Source of the DNA: an uncultured Lachnospiraceae bacterium
GTDB taxonomy: Bacteria > Bacillota > Clostridia > Lachnospirales > Lachnospiraceae
DNA: 7,166 nt
Direction: 5' to 3'
NCBI GenBank assembly: GCA_902803305.1
Contig: CADCPL010000197.1
Coordinates: forward strand, 1-7,166
The notes beneath the pieces were generated by a model that saw nothing but the letters and a program-made list of their open reading frames with translations, was not told where the DNA came from and did not search any database. Below, in pieces: positions 1-4,090 of this stretch. The stretch's first letter is position 1; every line of letters begins with the position of its first letter. Both the position numbers and the translations under genes were made by a program.

Positions 1-438
1 ATACCATGGCGTCCGGATGTTGAACAATTTCTAAAACAGTTTATAGGTTCATCCTATATTGTTCAATCGACCGGAGAGGCTATAATGATACCCAAAGGTT
101 TTCCGGATGAATATACAGGCTCCAGATATACCAAGAGATTAAGGGGAGGTCTTGCAAAAACAAAAGCCAATGTAGCTCCCTATATTGGTGAACTGATTGA
201 AACCGCATATAATCGCCGCGTTGTGGAAAACAAAGATGAGAAACACTCAAAGGATGCTTCGGGCGGATGGATACGTTATGATGTTGACTTTGAGTTGGGA
301 GTCAAGAGTGAAAATGAAACCGAGACAAGGTGGAACCGCTATAGGGCTACACTTGTTATACGTGTGGTGGATGATAAGAAATATCTATATGATCTTATAA
401 ACATAAAAAAAGAAGCGCGTAGGCCGCTTGAGTCTTAA
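1..438 (+). CDS. C-terminal part of a probable polyvalent/MuF-type mobile-element protein (5'-truncated by window)
   Basis: The reading frame is open from the first base, so this is the 3' end of a longer gene. About 145 residues are visible. The internal ATG at 85 has no convincing ribosome binding site and is probably just a methionine codon. The visible part is hydrophilic. It has a GSRYTKRLRGG-like basic stretch, a conserved-looking HSKDASGGWIRYDVDFEL segment, then an ATLVIRV strand and the ending KKYLYDLINIKKEA. From memory, such a 'YLYD(I/L)..IKKE' tail is typical of the C-termini of very long polyvalent proteins and MuF-like proteins of phages and integrative elements, possibly an LPD-type or BECR-fold (nuclease-like) module. 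The domain name is an inference; the mobile-element association is the more reliable part. It is followed by non-coding DNA and a toxin-antitoxin-like pair, which fits an accessory island. Confidence 0.6.
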   Translation: MPWRPDVEQFLKQFIGSSYIVQSTGEAIMIPKGFPDEYTGSRYTKRLRGGLAKTKANVAPYIGELIETAYNRRVVENKDEKHSKDASGGWIRYDVDFELGVKSENETETRWNRYRATLVIRVVDDKKYLYDLINIKKEARRPLES

Positions 439-471
439 CAGACTGTACGGTAGAAAACCGCCTCTTTTTCG

Positions 472-485
472 ATCATTATAATGAT
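472..485. repeat. 14-bp perfect palindrome ATCATTATAATGAT
   Basis: Seven bases and their exact reverse complement abut here, between the end of the first gene and the DUF3990 gene. It contains a perfect TATAAT (477-482) but has no recognisable -35 box 16-18 bp upstream, so it may be a protein-binding site or chance AT-rich symmetry rather than a promoter. Confidence 0.4.
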
Positions 486-534
486 TGGACTAGGGTATGT
501 CAAGATAAGAACTTTTTGAGTTGAATAGAACAGG

Positions 535-563
535 TTGCAGAACTACACCTATAGGTGTACACT
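535..563 (+). promoter_or_regulatory. Candidate promoter of the DUF3990-HTH operon
   Basis: TTGCAG at 535-540 and TACACT at 558-563 match four of six bases in each sigma-70/sigma-A hexamer and are exactly 17 bp apart. A start near 570 would give a leader of about 35 nt before the ATG at 605. The -10 box and spacer are covered by the palindromes at 544-559 and 560-570, so a bound repressor would block it. The assignment is tentative because neither hexamer is strong; TATAGT at 564-569 is a better -10 but lacks a partner -35. Confidence 0.35.
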
Positions 564-590
564 TATAGTGCATCTATAGGTGTAGTTTTT
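541..590 (+). terminator. Hairpin with T-tract: terminator of the upstream gene or attenuator of the operon
   Basis: AACTACACCTATAG (541-554) is exactly complementary to CTATAGGTGTAGTT (574-587). The stem is 14 bp with a 19-nt loop, and the 3' arm runs straight into a run of T residues ending at 591. That is the form of an intrinsic terminator. It lies only a few bases before the ribosome binding site of the DUF3990 gene. It may therefore terminate readthrough from the partial gene on the left, or act as a leader attenuator. The inner symmetry of the left arm (a palindrome at 544-559) would compete with this fold. Confidence 0.5.
544..582. promoter_or_regulatory. Cluster of three CTATAG-centred operator-like sites
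   Basis: Site 1 (544-559) is a perfect 16-bp palindrome, TACACCTATAGGTGTA. Site 2 (558-572) is a degenerate copy, TACACTTATAGTGCA. Site 3 (571-583) repeats CTATAGGTGTA with a poorer left half. The centres lie at about 551.5, 565.5 and 576.5. Such palindrome clusters in front of a gene pair whose second product carries an HTH domain are the usual layout of autoregulated toxin-antitoxin operons. Binding by the downstream HTH protein is inferred. Confidence 0.5.
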
Positions 591-604
591 TGTTGGAGAT
601 TTTT

Positions 605-1294
605 ATGCGGATTTATCACGGATCGGATCACATCATACCAAGGCCGGATCCTGACGGAGGTCGGATCCATAATGACTATGGCAGGGGTTTTTATTGTACA
701 AAATACCCTGACATGGCAAAAGAATGGGCTTCTTCTCCGGACAGAGGCGGTTATCTTAACGAGTATGATCTGAATACAAGCGGACTTAAAGTGCTGGATC
801 TTAATGAGTATCCGGTAATAGTATGGCTTACGGTACTTCTGGAGAACAGAATATTCTCGCTGAACTCAGAGCTTTCCAAAGAGGCATATTCATATCTTAC
901 CGACAGATTTCATATTGATTACGGTGGATACGATATTATTACGGGATACAGGGCTGATGATAGCTATTTTGCGTTCGCACGCGATTTTCTTAACGGTACG
1001 ATATCACTTCGAAAACTGGCTGCGGCTATGCAGTTGGGGAAGCTGGGTGATCAGATAGTATTAAAGAGCCGTAAGGCATTTGACAGGATAGAGTTTGTCG
1101 GCTCAGAGGAAGTTGATAGCAAAATATGGTATCCCAAGCGTATCAAGAGGGATGAGGAAGCGAGAAATACCTATCATTCGATCGATAAAGGATACGTCAG
1201 GGGCGAGATATATATCACACACATATTAGACGAGGAGATGACAATAGAGGATGAACGCTTACAACTACCTGTATCTTCCGGACGCACAAAATAA
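605..1294 (+). CDS. DUF3990 family protein, candidate ADP-ribosyltransferase-fold toxin
   Basis: A 229-residue soluble protein with no signal peptide or membrane segment. The start at 605 is chosen because GGAG at 595-598 lies 6 nt upstream; the in-frame TTG at 590 would sit upstream of that site, inside the T-tract. The N-terminus has the DUF3990 hallmark YHGS (H5), then NDYGRGFYCT (Y30) and AKEWA. Later come GYRADDSYFAFARDFL (115-129) and GDQIVLKSRKAF (148-159), also family-like. DUF3990 has been placed in the ADP-ribosyltransferase superfamily, where the H and Y positions bind NAD; the Q150 region could be the third motif, but that alignment is mine. The last 44 nt overlap the downstream HTH gene, indicating one operon and coupled translation. 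Toxin activity is inferred from family and context. Target unknown. Confidence 0.8.
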   Translation: MRIYHGSDHIIPRPDPDGGRIHNDYGRGFYCTKYPDMAKEWASSPDRGGYLNEYDLNTSGLKVLDLNEYPVIVWLTVLLENRIFSLNSELSKEAYSYLTDRFHIDYGGYDIITGYRADDSYFAFARDFLNGTISLRKLAAAMQLGKLGDQIVLKSRKAFDRIEFVGSEEVDSKIWYPKRIKRDEEARNTYHSIDKGYVRGEIYITHILDEEMTIEDERLQLPVSSGRTK

Positions 1295-1880
1295 TATGGG
1301 GACTATGCTCGATCATGCCGTGTATGATCTTAAGTGGGAACTGGGTGATTTTTACGGGGCATTTATCAATTCCGGAATAGCCAAAAGATTTGGCGGCGGA
1401 GAGCCCAAGTATATAGCAGGTATGTCGGGGATTGAACTGGCACGTGAGATCATCCGTCTGGTAAAGGGAGAGGACGTGGATACAGAGCCTTCATGTCCGT
1501 TTGACCGCTCTCCGGAATACTGGGCGGGATGGGCCTTGGCTTATTATGAATGGAACAGCGGCAGCAGTTTTGAGCGGATCGAGGAAGTTGTGCCGATCAC
1601 GGAGATCGTGGAAATGTATCATCCGTATCATGAAGCTGATATAACCAAATTTGTTGATGAGATGGATAGAAGGATAAGTGTGAGAACAACGCAGTCGAGG
1701 CTTGCCAGACTGCGGGCTTATGCGGGACTGACTCAAAAGGCTCTTGCAGATCGATCGGGAGTTTCTGTCCGTATGATACAACAGTATGAGCAGGGTCAGA
1801 AGAAACTGGCGCATGCCCACGCCGATGTAGTAGTCAGACTAAGCAAGGCATTATACTGTAATATCGAGGAGTTGTTGTAA
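1251..1880 (+). CDS. HTH (Xre-type) protein, candidate antitoxin/autoregulator of the DUF3990 gene
   Basis: A 209-residue protein in two parts. Residues 1-135 form a conserved-looking non-HTH domain with YLPDAQNNMGTMLDHAV near the start, GGGEPKYIAGMSGIELA (48-64) and FDRSPEYWAGWALAYY (84-99). Residues about 148-209 are a classical Xre/Cro-type helix-turn-helix (LARLRAYAGLTQKALADRSG, then SVRMIQQYEQG). ATG 1251 is the first possible start, because an in-frame TAG lies at 1245-1247. Its ribosome binding site is poor: AGAGG touches the start codon and GAGGAG (1232-1237) is 13 nt away. Expression therefore probably depends on translation of the overlapping DUF3990 gene. The N-terminal domain probably contacts and neutralises the DUF3990 protein while the HTH binds the upstream palindromes; both roles are inferred from layout. 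Alternatively it is simply a local regulator. Confidence 0.8.
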   Translation: MNAYNYLYLPDAQNNMGTMLDHAVYDLKWELGDFYGAFINSGIAKRFGGGEPKYIAGMSGIELAREIIRLVKGEDVDTEPSCPFDRSPEYWAGWALAYYEWNSGSSFERIEEVVPITEIVEMYHPYHEADITKFVDEMDRRISVRTTQSRLARLRAYAGLTQKALADRSGVSVRMIQQYEQGQKKLAHAHADVVVRLSKALYCNIEELL

Positions 1881-1901
1881 GAGTTGTGATCTTGACTTAA
1901 A

Positions 1902-1957
1902 CAGTAAAGAATAGTAAACGACAGTAAAAGAAATTCAAAACAGTAAACGACAGTAAA
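1902..1957. repeat. Helically phased direct repeats (C/T)AGTAAA
   Basis: AGTAAA occurs at 1903, 1913, 1923, 1942 and 1952, so spacings are 10, 10, 19 and 10 bp. The 16-mer AGTAAACGACAGTAAA is present twice exactly, at 1913-1928 and 1942-1957. The tract is AT-rich and non-coding, and lies between the convergent ends of the HTH gene and the minus-strand small gene. No GC-rich terminator hairpin was seen here. It could be a multi-site protein-binding array, such as integrase arm-type sites or a recombination site at an island edge, or simple-repeat remnants. The repeats are certain; the role is not. Confidence 0.85.
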
Positions 1958-1961
1958 TCTA

Positions 1962-2237
1962 TTATGAGATCGTCTTCTGAAACGTATAATCCCTCATCTC
2001 GACCATGAAGTTCTGCGGGATGCCCTTCGGGCTGTAGACCGTGTTTTTCACGGAGATGTCGCCCACTTCCTTTATCGATGCTCTTTCGTCATCAAGGATG
2101 CCTGCAAATCCCTTGTCTTCCCTCTTGCGGTGATCCCTGTGGTACATGCCGCCGCTGCCGCCGCCGTCGGGATTCGGTCTTGTGATCGAGCCTATACCTG
2201 CAACTTTTCTGAATTCCTCTCCGCCGTATCCTGTCAT
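1962..2237 (-). CDS. Small hypothetical protein, glycine-rich N-terminal half (91 aa)
   Basis: I do not recognise this protein. The frame could extend to an ATG at 2345, but the start at 2237 is preferred because a near-perfect AAGGAGGT (2250-2243 on the minus strand) lies 6 nt upstream. The extension would encode an unlikely Tyr/Lys-rich sequence over promoter-like AT-rich DNA. The product starts MTGYGGEEFRKVAGIGSITR, followed by NPDGGGSGG, a charged basic stretch (HRDHRKREDK), and a C-terminal part with strand-like VGDISVKNTVY and MRDYTFQK. There is no signal peptide, membrane segment or cysteine. The gene is divergent from metN and convergent with the HTH gene. The strong Shine-Dalgarno sequence argues that it is real and well translated. 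Function unknown. Confidence 0.65.
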   Translation of the reverse strand: MTGYGGEEFRKVAGIGSITRPNPDGGGSGGMYHRDHRKREDKGFAGILDDERASIKEVGDISVKNTVYSPKGIPQNFMVEMRDYTFQKTIS

Positions 2238-2242
2238 GCCTG

Positions 2243-2250
2243 ACCTCCTT
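2243..2250 (-). promoter_or_regulatory. Ribosome binding site deciding the start of the 91-aa gene
   Basis: On the minus strand the sequence reads AAGGAGGT, near-perfect for Clostridia, with 6 nt between GGAGG and the ATG at 2237. No comparable site precedes the upstream in-frame ATG at 2345. Confidence 0.8.
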
Positions 2251-2309
2251 GTCGTTGACACATCATCAGTTACGTCTTTTTTTTCGTAACGAAAATACTT
2301 CGTTCTCAA

Positions 2310-2338
2310 TATATATATCGGATAATAACCCCTGTAAG
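2310..2338 (-). promoter_or_regulatory. Weak candidate promoter for the 91-aa gene
   Basis: On the minus strand CTTACA (2338-2333) and TATATA (2315-2310) are 17 bp apart, each matching four of six consensus bases, in an AT-rich tract. An inverted repeat GTTACG...CGTAAC (2269-2274 and 2285-2290) flanking eight consecutive T residues lies in the implied leader. Several alternative TATA registers exist, so this is tentative. Confidence 0.3.
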
Positions 2339-2354
2339 TTAACATAAGACGGCA

Positions 2355-2383
2355 TTGTCTTTGCGCGAAAATTCTGCTAAACT
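2355..2383 (+). promoter_or_regulatory. Probable sigma-A promoter of the metNI operon
   Basis: TTGTCT (2355-2360), a 17-bp spacer and TAAACT (2378-2383) preceded by TGC form an extended -10 promoter. A start near 2390 would give a leader of only about 30 nt, ending in the ribosome binding site AAGGAGA (2411-2417) just before the ATG at 2422. No SAM riboswitch or T-box can fit downstream of this promoter. Confidence 0.55.
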
Positions 2384-2421
2384 AAACAGTTGATAAAGGT
2401 TTTAAGGCTTAAGGAGATATC

Positions 2422-3435
2422 ATGAGCGAGATAGAGATCAGGAATCTGACTAAGAGATTCGAAGTAAAGGGGATGACGGTGACAGCCCTCGACAATATCA
2501 GCCTCGACATCGAAAAGGGCGATATATTCGGGATCATAGGCATGTCCGGAGCCGGCAAGAGTACGCTTGTACGGTCGATCAACTTCCTGGAAAAGCCTAC
2601 CGACGGGCAGGTCTTTGTGGGCGGAGTGGATCTTGCCACGCTTTCCGAGAAGGAGCTTCGCAAAAAGCGCAGCGAGATCGGGATGATTTTCCAGAACTTT
2701 AATCTTCTGGAGCAGAAGACGGCGCTCGGAAATATATGCTTCCCGCTTGAGATCGCGGGAATGAAGAGGAGCGATGCGAAGAAGAAAGCAAGGGAGCTTC
2801 TTGCCACCGTAAATCTTGCCGAGAAGGAAAAGTCATACCCTTCCCAGCTTTCGGGAGGCCAGAAGCAGAGAGTTGCGATAGCGCGCGCGCTTGCCACGGA
2901 TCCGAAGATACTTCTGTGTGACGAGGCAACGAGTGCTCTCGATCCGCAGACCACCGAGTCGATACTTTCCCTTCTTCGCAAGATCAATGAGGATCTCGGC
3001 ATCACGATCGTGATCATCACACACCAGATGTCCGTGGTAACGCAGGTCTGCAAGAAGGTCGCGATAATAGATAACGGCGTGCTTGTGGAGCAGGGACTTG
3101 TAGAAAAAGTATTCGAGTCGCCCAAGACCGATGCAGCCAAGGAACTGATATTTGAAAAGAAAGCCAGGTACTCGCCTGTAGAGAGACTTCATTCGGAGCG
3201 AAAGATCCGTATCGTATTCAACGAGAACAGCTCGTATGAGCCCGTGATCGCCAATCTGATCCTGAAGTTCCAGGCACCTGTCAATATACTGAAGGCCGAT
3301 ACTAGAAACGTCGGCGGAAAGGCAAGAGGAGAGATGATCCTGGGCCTTCCGGAGTCGGAGACCATTCAGGATGACATGATAAAGAGTCTCAAGGAAACGG
3401 GGCTTACCGTAACGGAGGTGGAAGAAGATGTTTGA
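2422..3435 (+). CDS. metN: Methionine ABC importer ATP-binding protein MetN
   Basis: A 337-residue ATPase of the methionine uptake (MetNIQ) family; as a dimer on the cytoplasmic face it powers import of D/L-methionine through MetI. All ABC motifs are present: Walker A GMSGAGKST (40-48), Q-loop Q91 in IFQNFNLL, signature LSGGQ (143-147), Walker B ILLCDEA with D167/E168, D-loop SALD (171-174) and switch H201. After a linker, residues about 262-337 form the C-terminal NIL domain (VNIL, then GGKARGEMILGL), which in MetN binds methionine and inhibits transport when it is plentiful. The length is normal for MetN. AAGGAGA at 2411-2417 supports the start. Its last 8 nt overlap metI, so the two are co-translated. 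The exact substrate (methionine versus related amino acids or peptides) cannot be settled without the binding protein. Confidence 0.93.
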   Translation: MSEIEIRNLTKRFEVKGMTVTALDNISLDIEKGDIFGIIGMSGAGKSTLVRSINFLEKPTDGQVFVGGVDLATLSEKELRKKRSEIGMIFQNFNLLEQKTALGNICFPLEIAGMKRSDAKKKARELLATVNLAEKEKSYPSQLSGGQKQRVAIARALATDPKILLCDEATSALDPQTTESILSLLRKINEDLGITIVIITHQMSVVTQVCKKVAIIDNGVLVEQGLVEKVFESPKTDAAKELIFEKKARYSPVERLHSERKIRIVFNENSSYEPVIANLILKFQAPVNILKADTRNVGGKARGEMILGLPESETIQDDMIKSLKETGLTVTEVEEDV

Positions 3436-4090
3436 TGAAAAAGTAGTTGAGATGATACTGATCGGTATCAAGGATACGCTGTATATGACGCTTGTATCAA
3501 CATTTTTCGGTTACGTCCTCGGGCTTCCTTACGGAATAATTCTCAACATCACGAGAAAAGACGGACTTCACCCCAACAGGATCATTTACGGGATAGGTGA
3601 TTTTATCTGTAACATAGTAAGGTCAATTCCTTTCCTTATACTCCTGATCCTGCTCATACCGTTTACGAGGGCGATCGTGGGACAAAGCTACGGTTCGACC
3701 GCCACGATAGTACCGCTTGTCATATGTGCGGCTCCTTATATAGCAAGGGTAGTTGAGTCGTCGCTCAATGAAGTTGATGCGGGCGTCATAGAGGCGGCAA
3801 GAGCGATGGGAGCTAGCAATCTTCAGATCGTGTTCAAGGTTCTGCTCGTTGAGGCCAAAGTCTCACTTCTTACGGGAGTGACTATAACCACAGGACTCCT
3901 GCTCGGATATTCGGCTATGTCGGGAACGGTCGGAGGCGGCGGACTTGGTGATATCGCCGTAAGATACGGATACTACAGGTGGCAGACCGACATCATGATC
4001 GTGACGGTCCTGCTCCTTATAGTCATATTCCAGATAATTCAAAATATAGGAATGCGCTACAGCGCACATATCGATCACAGAAAGAGGTGA
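3428..4090 (+). CDS. metI: Methionine ABC importer permease MetI
   Basis: A 220-residue integral membrane protein, the transmembrane subunit paired with MetN. Hydrophobic segments lie at about 10-38, 52-80, 92-110, 145-165 and 187-208, matching the five-helix MetI layout. The cytoplasmic coupling loop that contacts the ATPase is EAARAMGASNLQIVFKVLL (122-140). It continues LLVEA where most family members have LLPEA, so the usual proline is replaced by V141. The ending GYSAMSGTVGGGGLGDIAVRYGYYRWQTDIM is highly typical of MetI. The start ATG overlaps the metN stop region, and GGAGG at 3414-3418 lies 9 nt upstream. The stop codon TGA (4088-4090) directly abuts the stop of the convergent HD-GYP gene. 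No metQ follows, so the binding lipoprotein must be encoded elsewhere or be absent. Confidence 0.92.
   Translation: MFDEKVVEMILIGIKDTLYMTLVSTFFGYVLGLPYGIILNITRKDGLHPNRIIYGIGDFICNIVRSIPFLILLILLIPFTRAIVGQSYGSTATIVPLVICAAPYIARVVESSLNEVDAGVIEAARAMGASNLQIVFKVLLVEAKVSLLTGVTITTGLLLGYSAMSGTVGGGGLGDIAVRYGYYRWQTDIMIVTVLLLIVIFQIIQNIGMRYSAHIDHRKR
4053..4066. repeat. Short inverted repeat TGCGCT-AC-AGCGCA near the convergent gene ends
   Basis: A perfect 6-bp arm pair lies inside the end of metI, 25-38 bp beyond the stop codon of the HD-GYP gene as transcribed on the minus strand. It could help end HD-GYP transcripts, and the minus strand beyond it is moderately T-rich (TATATTTT). There is no immediate T-tract, so an intrinsic terminator is not established. 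Confidence 0.3.

Noticed and set aside
448..469. Possible terminator after the first gene (CGGT-loop-ACCG then T residues)
   Set aside because: The stem is only 4 bp, and the spacer CCTC separates it from the T-run. It is too weak to call; the hairpin at 541-590 is a better candidate.
1901..1960. CRISPR array
   Set aside because: The units are about 10 bp with almost no spacers between them. This is a short phased direct repeat, not repeat-spacer architecture.
2238..2345. N-terminal extension of the small minus-strand gene to the ATG at 2345
   Set aside because: The ideal AAGGAGGT site 6 nt before the ATG at 2237 decides the start; the extension overlaps AT-rich promoter-like DNA.
2238..2421. 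SAM riboswitch or T-box in front of metN
   Set aside because: The recognisable promoter leaves a leader of about 30 nt, and no conserved riboswitch core was seen in the intergenic region.
2409..3471. Minus-strand open frames opposite metN
   Set aside because: They are shadows of the well-supported metN coding frame, with low-complexity Ser/Arg-rich products.
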